DNA of 64,000 nucleotides, taken from contig CM074814.1 of the NCBI GenBank assembly GCA_037447605.1, forward strand, positions 966,543 through 1,030,542, in the 5' to 3' direction. Position numbers and translations under genes: made by a program. How positions within the stretch are numbered: position 1 is the first letter of the stretch; every line of letters begins with the position of its first letter. Source of the DNA: Zygnema circumcarinatum. Its lineage: Eukaryota; Streptophyta; Zygnematophyceae; Zygnematales; Zygnemataceae. Under the pieces are notes generated by a model that was not told the DNA's origin, made no database searches, and saw only the letters and a program-made list of their open reading frames with translations. Of the stretch, positions 51,790 to 63,251 are shown one piece after another.

Positions 51790-52376
51790 CCCCATCCTTC
51801 GCTTGTTCCAAGGGAGTTCCCTTAAGTCGCAGTGGCCGGCCCGGTCATATCCCCTTACCGCTCGATCGACCGCGCGCAAAGAACGAACCCTTGCCGTTGG
51901 ATCATAGCGCCGTGGGCATATATGTACCGTTAGATTCTCCACATGGCAGAAATCGCCCGCCGTCGGATGCTGTGCTGCAGTCAGCCGCAGTTCGGTGGGC
52001 AGTCGTTCTCCCCCGTCAGTCCGTCAGTCAGTGCTTTATAATAGCTGGTCAGACTGGCTACACTAGTCAATGAGTCAAAATCCGGGTAATAACCAGGCTG
52101 CCATGGTTTGATTAGTCGAATTAGCAGTTGGCCATTTAGTTACCTCAGACGCCTATTTTTCGTCAGTTGAAATTTTGGGATCCGCCCGCAGGCGCAGCAA
52201 AGCAGAGCAACAGCCATCCATGGCTGCCTGACCTTCCTCCCTCCTTGAACCGAGCTTCAGCAATCTGCAGGCGCGAGCAGGCGATTGCTCGCATTCTCCC
52301 TCAAGCGCTCACTCGCCAATCTTGAATCTCCCGCTGGCACATACCTTCCTGTGGATCTGCAGAGAGAGAGAGAGCC

Positions 52377-55300
52377 ATGGTGGAGGCGGAGAACGGCAAC
52401 GGGGCTCCAGACGCCCTTGACAAGAAGCTTCTGGATGAAGCAGAAGAAGCCATGGACGCTATTGATCTCGGAGAAGAGGTGGGGAATGGAAGGGAGCATC
52501 CTGGGCATGTAGTTGAAAAGGCGCTGGATGCCAGGTTTGACCCTCCAGGGGGTGATGACGCCCTTGAAGACATCATTGAGGAGGATGAAAATGCGCAAGG
52601 AAAGAATGCTGACGATGCAGATGAAGGGGAAGGCTCAGCTCCTCCGGATGGTGGTCAGAAGGAGGGGTAGGTGCAGAAAAAGAATCTCTCCAAGGCTCAG
52701 TCTGCATGCTTTTCAATGCCAGCTGTCCTTGTTCGCCTGGGAGTATTCATTTTTCATCCGCTTGATTGTTACTTATGCCAGGCACAAGGACGCACAACCG
52801 TCGCAATCGGTGATTGGAGGGAGTATCGTGGGAGATGTGCTCTACAGTATCGCTACTGGAGAAGAGGAAGGACGCTCTCGCCAGCGCATTTTAGCTTTTG
52901 CTGCTAAAAGGTAGGCCCCTGCTTCTCTTTTTCTCGACTCCTATTCTCCAACTATCTTATAGAGTGGCAAGGAGTGGATACGTAGCTCACCCTCTCTTCA
53001 AGGAGACTTTTTTAAAAAGCCTTTAAATGCATTATGGGCAATTTATTGACTTGCACATCCTACGCTCAGCATAAAGAAATTGTAGGGGATCTCCGTTCGT
53101 TCAGCGGTGAAAACTGTTGTCTGATCGCTTAACATTATCAGGCACAGGCGCAAACATCAATAAGGGCTGTTTTTGACAGCCTAGGAAATTTTTGTAAAGA
53201 GGGGTTCGCCTATTTGGGTATAGCTTAAAAGTTGAGTACTTCTTTTAGGAAAGGAGTATGACGAGGACTCCAATGCCATTCTAAAGTAGACGTAGAATTC
53301 CCAAAAAAGCTGATTGCTACTTTTCGCCAAGGCCGACAATGTCTAGGCTAATAATGACATTGAACCGAAACGATGGCTTACTCGGAGAAGCCAGCATCTG
53401 CTAAAGCCACATTCTTGAAAAAGTTTCGTAGTTTGTTCCGTACTTCTGTTTTGGGAGGAATGGCGGGCCAAGTAAGGTGCTTGCTGTTGCGTTAGTTGGA
53501 ATGCTTGGTCTTATGTGTCCGCACTTCACGGTTCTGTATTGCAGATATCAGAATGCAGTTGAACGAAATCCAGAGGACTATGACGCTCTTTACAACTGGG
53601 CCTTAGTTCTTCAGGTGAACCCTTGAAGCAGTTTTTAAGCGCATCATTTAGTAGTCGCCAATCAATTTCCTGGCTAAGGCATGAACAAACAAATATCCAG
53701 ATCGGGCATTCTGACGAATAAAAATTCAAGAGACGAAAACAGCTGCAGTCTGAAGCTGATACGATTCACTAAAAGTTAAATTCATTATTCCCCACAAATG
53801 TCCTGAAATGTAGGGGTGAATTTCGTCTTGTTCAGATTGATCGAGTCAAAGTGGTTTTTGTTGTCGGTGAATGGGTGTAAACTTTTCGAGGAGGAAATTC
53901 CCTTTTCATGTTCATTTTCATTCTGAAGGTTGTTTTGTAATGGATGCGAACACGTGGAAATGCTAATAGCAATGAGAATTTTGCTCATGTTTAGGAAAGT
54001 GCCGACAACTGCTCCCCAGATACTGCCATTCAAGCAAAGGACATGCTGCTGGACGACGCCTGCAAGAAGTATGCAGCTGCAACAGCTCTCTGCCCAACAC
54101 TTCATGAGGTATGGGTGATGTAGGAGGGTGTAACTTCAGGCTTATTTTTTGTCAATAAGCAAGGAGTTGGGGAGCATGAAACAAGTCAAACATGTCATGC
54201 CAGCAGTGTGTTGCCGTTTTTTACCGTTTATGATGAGGATTTTTGTATTTATCGAGGTGGTGTATCACGAAAGTGTAATCAACTCGTAATGGCTATGTGA
54301 TGTTTTTTCAGGCATTCTACAACTGGGCGATCGCAATTTCTGATCGTGCTAAGATCAGAGGCAGGACACTGCAAGCAGAGGAACTTTGGAAGCAGGTGGA
54401 TATTCCTAAAGCTAACTCTGACTTGTTGAAATCTGCAGGGAGCGCTACCATTTACTTTTCACACTGGCTAACTGCCTTGCGATTGCCTCTTGCGACATTC
54501 TCGGAATACGATGTAATTCTCTCCTTGGACGACTACTCGACTTAGAAAGTTTGAGATGATATGCAACATAGTATATGACCTGTTGCATTGACTGTTTCCA
54601 GGCCTGCGAGAAGTACGACAAAGCAGTGCAACTGAACTGGGACAGTCCGCAGGTTTGTTCTGCTATCTGGAGATAAGCTCGGAAATCAAGCAAGTTTTTG
54701 GGCTCTGTTAATTTAGCTCGTGGGCTTAAGAGTTACCCGATTAAACGTGTAAGGCTGTGATTGGTGAGGTTTGAAGTGATGTAAGACTTATCAAATATGA
54801 TCGAGTGCGAATGGGAAGTTCCCAGTAAAACAGTTTTTCTTTTGATTCTTGTTTCCTTTGTGCTAACCAGATCAGTGATGGGATTGCAGGCTCTCAATAA
54901 CTGGGGACTCGCCCTTCAGGTGGGCTTTCCCACTTGTTATCAGGATGAATCTCTGCATTCTCTTCATTCATGGATAGAATCGACGGCATACACATATTGG
55001 TGCTTATCAGGGCAGAGCTTGACTTAATTACTCTCAGATTATTCCACTGCAAAGAAACGAACAAAATAAGGCGGCTTCTTTCCAGGAGTTTCATGATTAT
55101 CGGAATCGATTTGAGAGTCCCGTCAGATGGGCTCTGCCATTCCGGAGAAGTCCTTGATGCTAACAAATGGTAAAGTCACTCGCTGTGCGGATTTCTAGAA
55201 AACAGGAACTTGGCGGCATTGTTCCAACAAAGGAGAAACGCGCCATTGTTCAAAAGGCCATCAGTAAGGTATTGTGCCTCTTCAGCGAAATCGGCGCATG

Positions 55301-57053
55301 TTGCATCTTCTCAATGAATCTCCGCTGTTTCAGCGGCGAGGAAGGAATCATACAATGGAGGATTTTGACAGTAGTTATAAGAACCAGTTCAACCAACAAC
55401 TACGTTGTGTGGATGGGTGTGGATGCGCCCATAGTTCCGCGCAGCTATTCGGTTGCGGTTTGATTTCCACCGGGCAGTATACAACCTCGGAACAGTTTTG
55501 GTAAGCAGTCCTGCAGCCCTGCAGAACACGCGTCGTTACACCCTAAGGAGAAGATGGATTTCAGTAGTGTCATCGTGGTTAGATGAGGCTTATTATTTCC
55601 GTTTTAATGCGAGAGCTCCATGTCCTTTTGTTGTTATGGGCAGTATGGTTTGGCAGAGGACACACTGAAGAGTGTCCGAAAGGTAGAGGGTGAGGAGCAC
55701 CTTTCGGATGCGCTGTACAGCCAATCAGCTGTTTACATTGCCGCAGCACATTCTCTGAAGTCGGACTATCCGGTAGGATCTCTGCTTGTCCAAGTGAAGC
55801 TTAGCTGTGATTTCGCTTGCATCGCAGCTTCATAAGTTTCACACTAGTCCCCAAAGGAAAGCTTGAAGCAACAGAGTGCATTTATTAACATCACGAGTTG
55901 TTCACGTTTCACTTACTGATCTTCTTTCTGTTTTGCCGTCTATCTGGAAATCCTTGCAGGTCTACAGAAATGCTCTACGACTTGTGCGAACAATGGTAAG
56001 TAAACCCTTTCCGACACTCTGCTGCACTTGTTTGTACTGGGCGTGTATTTTTCTGATTTCTCATGTTTATTCTGCTGACATTGTGTATGCTCCTTCCTCA
56101 TGAGGATATGGGTTATCGTTGACGACGACATAACATTGTTGCTATGTCTATGTATGCAGCTTCCTCTTCCTTATTTGAAAGCCGGATATCTCACGGTTGT
56201 GCCAAACGGGAATTCTCTGAGCCCTCATAATGAATGGCAGCGTGTGTGGGTTGTACTTGACCACGAAGCGATCTACCAGGTGAGTTTTTGGATGTCCTTA
56301 GACTTCTTTGATAGCCATTTCAATATTCTTAAAAAGAATATAAATAAGCGAGAAATTATTGTATTTTCTATCACATCTTTGTGTTTGTAATCAAACCAAG
56401 ACTAAATGGCCTAAAATGACCAGTCCTTTTCTACTATGAAGCACATAACGACTCCTCGTCTGTGAAATTCCTTATTCGTGCAGAAGGAGAAGCCCGAGGT
56501 AAGGCAAACTTTGAACAGTACCACGTCGAGGCGGGCAAGCATGGCGAACAGCAGCAAAGCTCCCCCTCTCAAAGATGAAGACTTGGAGGAACGCCGAGCT
56601 GCGGCTGCATCGCGGAGAGTGAGCAACCTCTCAGTCGACAGCGCCGTCTCAGTGTCGGCCTCCTTCCACTTCGACATGAGCGAAGTGCTGTCAGTTGCAG
56701 CCTGCGCAGATCTGAGCTTGCCAGCTGGAGGCGGCATGCTCCTTGAGACATCGAGCGGGCCGTTTTACATGGTGAGCATACATTCTGCACCATGGTCGTC
56801 TGCAGGTCATTATATGATTATATTCTGATGGTGATGTCTATCTGCTTCACGACAATATGACACGCCTATTCTTTGGGGGTCGCATTCCCATGCCCATGCC
56901 CATGCCCATGCCCATGTATGTATGCGCCCACGCAATGCGCAGGTGGCGGACACATGGGAGGCCATGGATGGCTGGGTGGACGCCATCCGACTCGTATATA
57001 CAATTTTTGTTCGAGGGAAGGTTGAGGCTTTGGCGGGGGTCCTCGCGGGGTAG
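52377..57053 (+). CDS. HLB1: HLB1-like TPR protein with C-terminal PH-like region
   Basis: Fourteen exons: 52377-52666, 52782-52910, 53545-53614, 53995-54108, 54312-54395, 54602-54652, 54890-54919, 55206-55268, 55435-55500, 55644-55772, 55960-55995, 56160-56279, 56484-56771, 56943-57053; 526 residues. An acidic N terminus ([17 protein letters not shown]) precedes TPR-type helices. Key motifs are [77 protein letters not shown] and [14 protein letters not shown]. These match the plant-specific HLB1 family (actin/trans-Golgi network, salt and latrunculin sensitivity in Arabidopsis). The C-terminal part, [33 protein letters not shown] and the final [18 protein letters not shown] helix, has the layout of a PH domain. 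Exons of 30 and 36 bases are present. A CCCATG array sits next to the last acceptor. Confidence 0.9.
56888..56916. repeat. CCCATG short array in the last HLB1-like intron
   Basis: Four to five tandem CCCATG units, about 30 bases upstream of the last acceptor site. It is the reverse complement of the ATGGGC array at 50709-50804. Confidence 0.85.
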
Positions 57054-58189
57054 GCGCCTGCTCTCAGGTGCTACAGTATGTTTCGGGTTTCAAACTGCTT
57101 GATTGGAAATTAGCTATTTAAAACAAGCTTCTTTTGTATTGCGGCTTTCGCTCTCCTCTCTTCCCTTCTCTTCACTTCATTTCCTTTCTCTCCTCTCCTC
57201 CCTCTCCCTCTCCCTTCTCATTTCCTATAAAGACTGGCTTGAAAACTCATCTACACTCACACCCGCATTTCACAAAACAATCCACTGCGTATCGTGTCCC
57301 TCCCTCCACATTCTCCCACTCCTCCCCTGCCTCCCACACCTCTACCCCCATATCCCATCGCGCCAGTTCCCCTCCATAGAGCGCGCACGACTCGCAACCG
57401 CAACCGCTCGTCCCTCCAAAATAGCGCACCGTTGTCCTCCCGCCGTATGGCTGTGTCGTATGTGCGCGGTCCGCGCCAGTCAGCGGGCGCCAGCTGTCCG
57501 AGCACGTACCGCCTTCGCTGACCGCCCGCGCCCTTGTGCTTACCGAACAGCTGAACTCCCCTCCCTCCTCTCATGTCTCCCTCTCTCTTTCTCGCGTCAT
57601 CTCTTCCCTTCTCTCCATTTCCCTTTCCTACTCTCTCTCCCTCTCTCTTCCTCGTCTGTGGTTGTCACAGTCAGTGTCGTAATCTTCTGCTGCCGTGGGC
57701 TTGGATTTTGACAATGGAACTGTTGATACAATTTCGATTCAAGTGAGGTTCTTCTCAGCCGTCCATTCAGCCGTTCACCATGGAGAATCCCTTCCACTGG
57801 CCGAACTCTTCTTGAAACACGTCTCATGTTAATAGGTCTGTATGTGTTCATTTGTCAGGACAAACCCTTAACCGCAAGCCCCAGTCATTTTGCCAATCAT
57901 GTTCTTCACCTGTTCGTACCGTCTTCTGGATGAGGTGTGGTCGACATTGGGAAGAAAAAACTCAATTAAGTAAACTCAAAGAAGCGGTTGGGAACAAACG
58001 AAAGGATCGTGAGGATACGCCAAACCACGGCATCCAGAAATCCATTCAACCTTACATGAACTTTGCACCACAAAAAAAAGTGAAAGCCATTATTCCTTCG
58101 CTTCCACACCCCCATGTTTAACTCCGTCACTCCGTCACTGATGAAAAAGGCAGACAGTCAGCTTCTTAATAAGATTCGTGGTCGAGTTG
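57054..58189. other. Spacer between convergent HLB1-like and LpxB-related genes
   Basis: CT-rich and pyrimidine-rich tracts (57140-57220, 57560-57660) with a GTATGG/CGTAC patch. An open frame (57852-58121) encodes a Lys-rich product with VGNKRKDREDTPNHG and SIQPYMNFAPQKK, faintly like linker parts of hAT-type transposase genes; this is not supported further. Confidence 0.45.
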
Positions 58190-61100
58190 TTAGTCCTCGT
58201 CAGATGCTTCGTCGGGTTCAGACGAGTGCAGAAGGCGTGTCCAGACAGCGGCTGCAATCCTCTTCCCCGCTCCAGCCTCGCCCAATCGCGCGCGTCCATT
58301 CTGCGCCACCTCATCAAGGAGAGCCCTATCGGAGAGCACACGTGGAACCGCTACAGCCAGTGCTGCCGGGTCGGGGCAAAGAACCACCTGCAGGAGAGGG
58401 AGAGGAGAGGAGAGGAGAGGGAGGGAGAGGAGAGGGAGAGGAGAGGGAGAGGAGAGGGCGAGGGATTCAGAGCCTTCAGACTTGGCAAAGGTTCACACAT
58501 TTTACATTCGAGATCAGTACACAGTCTTCTCGCAGAATACCGTAAGTAGATAACGAAATTAAAACGACAGCTTTCTTGAATGTGACATTGGTGACGTAAA
58601 ACGTTTTCAATGACTACTCCATGCTTGGCATTTTGAAGTTAGGTTAAATTTCAATATGTCTATCGAGCTGAACGCCTGCTCACCGATTTGCCAAGAAGTC
58701 GCGACTGCGCCTCAGCAAAGGCCCACGTGAACTGGGGTCCGCTACCAGGAAGAGTGAAGGCAGGCTTCCCTAATCCAACCTGTAGTAACAAACATGTCAA
58801 ACATGTCAAAGGTCTGCGTATGAGAGAGAGAGGGAGAGCAGGACTGAATAGGGAGAGAAAGGGAAACATATCAGAGCTCCAGTTTCCAGTTACTCATGCA
58901 TGTTATCGTGGAGCATCCCTCTGTCGGACGCGAACCTGAAGCAGGAAATACTACTTTTAAAACATCCACAATGTCTCCGCTCAATGGTCAATATTTGGGT
59001 ATTGATTTAGAAGGGGGGAAATGGCTTACCAACTGCTCCGTGCCCGTTCCAGCCATAGCAATCCCGCCTTCTGCTCTCTGAACGCAGTCGCTGAAATTCC
59101 CCTTCACCAGCACAAGCACTGAAGCAGCAGAAGAGGGCACTCTCTCTCCTTGGCAATCTACTAACTGATACGCCAACATAGAGATAGCATCTCTTGCTTC
59201 AGGCCAACAGTCCTGGTCCTGAGTATTGTTATCGGGCTTGGTTCGTGCATCTCCGAGACCTTCTTTAGTGAGTCCAACAGGGCTATCTGAGAGAGGATCA
59301 TGCACAGTTTTTGAATTATGCAGGGTATTGTCTGAAAGAAGATGCCAACCCTTGTCTGTTAAAGCCGTTCTGAAGGGCCCTAAAGGAAGGCTGGGTGCCA
59401 AGGGAACAAGAAATATGCAGCGCTTTGGAGCAAGGGCTTTCACGGTGTCCGTCACACACTCCAAAAGACGTTTCCAGTTTGTGAAGGCCTGCCATGGAAT
59501 GGCAACAGCCGAGGATGAGTATCAAAGTTTCGGTCATTTTTCTTCTAATAAGTCAGTAAGCACAATGTTACATGAGATCAGCTGCTCTCGAACCACACTA
59601 CTAGCTTCTAAAAACAGTAAAATAGCTGTGATTGTTGCCCAAAATCGAATTTTTGAATCGTCAATGACTTCCCAGTCTACCGTTTGAACCTAAGAAAGCA
59701 ACGGCTTATGTACACACCTCGGGCTGCCTTGTTCCGGGCAGGACTGTTAGACAGTGGCCTCCTTCCATGTGGTGTTCCAAAAAAGCATCGAGCAGCCCAT
59801 TGGGCTCAAGCCCATCCATCATGGGATTGCCCAAGTCGAGCACCTGTAATTGAGCCCGTTCATTATTCATCTGAGGGGCTCCTACCGACCATACACTACA
59901 GTCTAGACGTAATGTACCAACTTCCCCTTTTTGCAGTCCACTTCGTGCTACAGACATGCAATATTATGATTCGTGAATCGTGAATCGTGAATCTTAAGTT
60001 AAATGAATAGTTAACGTGTCCCCAATGGAAGGAATACGGGATAGCACACATTCTGAGAGCAGTACCTCTCTGCAAACAAACGTCAACGATTTTCATAACG
60101 ATGCACTCCCCTTGGTGTAAAATTACTTCACATAAAACTACTCGTGATATGCTAAAAGATGAGATGGAACAGATTCTCAATGAAGCATGCAATTATAGCA
60201 CCGTGAAAGCTGTCACCTTGGAGCGAGCTTCGGTTGGAAGCTCATGCTGCAGCATCTGCACCGTGAGTTTGTCTCTCGGCACAACTAGCCTGAAATGCAT
60301 GCATCAAAAGGCACGATAGCTGAAGGGGTAAGCTCATCAAGACACCAAATCAGCTAGACACTTTATGAATGAAGGAAAGGGAGGATCCATCTCTTGGTCG
60401 ATTTATTGAGGTTGCATATCTCTGGACCGTCTGCATAACCTGCATGCATGTGTAATGTTTTCACGCCGATGGTAAATATTAGACAGAATATGAACCAAAA
60501 GACAAACGACAAGAGGAGGAAACCAACTCACAGGAATCACCTGCAACTTTCGCTCGCCATTAGTGCCCTCTCCCAGGGAAGGTACACACAGTTGGGTGAT
60601 ATCCAGTCCTCCACTGCCCGTGCGCCATCCACAATGCATCATCATGGAATTGGAGCCCATCACGGAAAAAGGATAAAACATGATGTCTGCCGAGTCATAT
60701 AACCTTCTTCAGTGTGTTTGGTTCTCATCATGAGACGAAGAAAGACGTGTACTCACCGACACTTCTCGTTTTGGTGTTCAAAATCTTCCCCAACTCATCC
60801 CGCAAGTAATATTCACTTTTTGCGGTTCCAACAAAGCCGAATGCAGCCATTTTCTTCCCTTTTCCACCCCGCTGCTTTTCCGCTAACCACGCCATGGCCA
60901 GTGGAAAGACATCTCCAACAGCCAGAACTGCCCCTTGTGGAGATTGCTTCACCCAATGAGCGATGGCATTCCACTACAATAACAGAAAAAGGAGAGAAGG
61001 AAGAGACGTTAGTGAGATGCAAGGAAGTGCTTGCCCTAGTGCAAAACCAAACACTTGCAATCTTCGCACCTTAAGAAAGGAGTGAATAATGGAGCCAGCT

Positions 61101-62337
61101 TTTCTTCGATATATCAAATGTATGAGGGCTGACGGGAACTGTGCAATCCATACCCTTTAATCAATGCCACAATTCATGCCCTCATTTCATTACAACAAAC
61201 AATCCAATCATTACCAGTTTTCAGGAAATCTAGGAATTGTGGCCATGCCAGTTTCAAACGTCAAGTGCACGATCTTTTGGTTTTGTGAAGCAAAGGTTCT
61301 CAGAAGAAAGCTAAGAATATCTGGTAGCTTTCACCTGGTTAACAAGAAGGCCTAACAAGCCGGCTTTGACATCTTTGACGAGCTGCAATCTGTCCATATA
61401 GATGAACCTGCGCACCTAGCAAAATGAGCACTTCAAGTCAACACAAGCAAGCAAGCGATTCCTAATTATTCTCGCAAGGTCAAAATAACTATAAAAACAG
61501 AGAAAATGCGAGTAGGAAAGGTCTGCATACCCTCCGCTCGGCATTTCCTTGACGTGTCCAAGTATTGGAATGCCAGCTCTCACATAGGCATTGCCCAGCC
61601 CTACCAACGGAAGTCCCTCAATGACAAGCGTTTCCCCTTCCTCTGCAGCCAATACCTGTCGGCTTATAAGCAACGGAAAAGCATTCAAAATCGGTGAGAA
61701 ATGCTGAACTATTGAATACAGTAAAGCCAACAGCAGTTCAGTTCCTTGATACAAGCAATTCCGCACTGAAATGCTAGACCTTTAAATATAAAAAAACTGA
61801 CAGGGACACGCCAGGGAGTACCTGAAGCTCTTTCAATATGGCGATCGCTATGGCATCTTCCCCATGGCCATTGCTCAAACAAAGCAAGCGGTGTTCTCTA
61901 CAACCAGATTTCCTTTCTGCTCTCTCACTGCCATTGTCACTAGCAGGCGCCCCCATCCAAGAGGATCCATTCACAGAAACCCTAGGACGTCCTGCAGCCT
62001 CCTTCAAACTGGCAAACCGGCTTCCACCTATGAGGGCTCCCGGTGTGAGCCCACACTCGAACAAAGTCCTACTTCGCTCTTTCCCTCTACCAGCTTCCAT
62101 CCTTCCTCTTTCTCGGCCAAAAACCGAACCCTTGCAAAGAAATACTGCTCCAAGCTCCTGGCGGCTGCTCTCTAAGAGCTTCGCAGCAGCCTTCTTCTTA
62201 CTCCTCGCTCCTACCTCCTTCCCCTTCCCTCCAACCCTTCTCTCTGTAACCATGACCAAGCTCCCTCCTTCCCTCCCCTTCCATCCAGCCTCCCATCCCC
62301 CTCCCCCCAGCCACCTCTCTCCCAGCGCAGTCTCCAT
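58190..62337 (-). CDS. LpxB-related (lipid-A-disaccharide synthase-like) glycosyltransferase-fold protein
   Basis: Ten exons: 62337-61822, 61655-61531, 61407-61335, 60973-60757, 60613-60541, 60289-60217, 59843-59718, 59488-59030, 58779-58684, 58387-58190; 651 residues. Motifs of the cyanobacterial/plant LpxB-related family appear in order: LLCLSNGHGEDAIAIAILKE; EGLPLVGLGNAYVRAGIPIL; FIYMDRLQLVKDVKAGLLGL; AVLAVGDVFPLAMAWL; FVGTAKSEYYLRDE; SPNCVYLPWERALMASESCR; VVPRDKLTVQ; LDLGNPMMDGLEPNGLLDAF; LTVLPGTRQPE; IAMAGTGTEQLVGLGKPAFT; LPGSGPQFTWAFAEAQSRLL. A 172-residue first exon with basic and Ser-rich sequence precedes the family domain and could hold a plastid transit peptide (inference). The reaction in plants is not established. 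An approximately 55-residue insert in exon 8 is absent from compact bacterial relatives. Confidence 0.9.
58390..58462. repeat. (GAGAGG)n tract in the last LpxB-related intron
   Basis: GGAGAGGAGAGG repeats begin right at the acceptor of the last exon; on the gene strand this is the polypyrimidine tract of the 3' splice site. Confidence 0.85.
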
Positions 62338-63251
62338 CAGAGCATCCTTTTACCTCCCACTCTGCCCCCTCCTCCCACTTTCCCCCCACAACACCCCCCC
62401 CCTCACTCTCCTCTCTCTCCCTCTCCTCCTCACCCCTCCCACCTTCCCCCCCTATCTTTCCTCTCTCTCTCTCCCCCCTATCCCCCCTCCCGGGCTCCCC
62501 TCCAGGCGGCACGTGGCACTTCACAGGATGCTGACACTGCACGCGACTCCACGCCACATCAGAAAGCTTCCAAGTCTCCCCCGTCTCGTGGCATTCCCAC
62601 CCAATAGAAACATGCCACGTGACACGACATCTGAACCCGAATTGACACGCAAGCATCCTCTCCTGACGTGGTACGTTTCCGTCCCTCCGATCCCTCTAAT
62701 CCGACGGTCCTAAATCAGGATCACGAAATCTTCAAAATATATTTATTCGTACAGTGATGTACGGACAGGGATCCCCTCCGCGCCACCCCTTCGGCTGCCC
62801 TTCCAGAAACAGATCCGCCCGGCGTTCCGTGCCGTACGGACTGTCCGTACGGTCGGCCCACGCGGTTGTCTCTCTGCGCGCCGAGCGGACCTCGAACCGC
62901 CGCCGCCGGCGGTCAGAGCGACCCAAGGGCCCCCCCCCGCTCTCTCTCCCTCTCTCTCTCGCTCCTCTCTCGCTCTCTCTCTCTGACCTCTCTCTCTCTC
63001 TGTACTATCCCTCTCTCGCTTTATCGATTCAAAAGGTTCGAGAACATTCTTCAAAGTAGAATTTTGAATAGAAGTTTATTTGGGGCATCATCACATCGTA
63101 GGGATCAAGCTAAAGCTCGGAGCTAGTGGGAGCTAGCGGGAGCAAGTGAGAGCATTTGCAGTCCATGAGGGCGAGGTAACGCAGTTTAAGCGTAAAGCTG
63201 GCAGCCAAGGTGGCTCCGATTGGGTTAGATGGCTCGGTGGGCTCTCATGGG
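62338..63251. promoter_or_regulatory. Head-to-head promoter region of the LpxB-related and MYB genes
   Basis: Four ACGT-core words lie within about 170 bases: GCACGTGGCA (about 62508), GCCACATCAG-type, GCCACGTGAC (about 62613) and GACGTGGTAC (about 62666). CACGTG and GACGTGG are binding cores for bZIP/bHLH factors. GTACGG words (62757-62850, including CCGTACGGACTGTCCGTACGG) and a CT tract (62935-63010) follow on the MYB side. No gene is supported inside. Confidence 0.45.

Larger units (their letters stand above)
49472..52376. other. Spacer upstream of the HLB1-like gene
   Basis: Contents: GA-rich sequence after the orphan ORF; AT-rich unique sequence; the ATGGGC array (50709-50804); GTACAG/GTAC words (50980-51015); a TTGA-rich patch (51515-51567); dispersed repeat copy C (51695-51789, inverted); then the promoter and leader of the HLB1-like gene. 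No exon is supported. Confidence 0.5.

Noticed and set aside
60541-60686. Alternative longer exon 5 of the LpxB-related gene (FYPFSVMGSNSMMMHCG frame)
   Set aside because: The alternative acceptor at 60613 gives the conserved CVYLPWERALMASESCR motif and the correct phase into the next exon.
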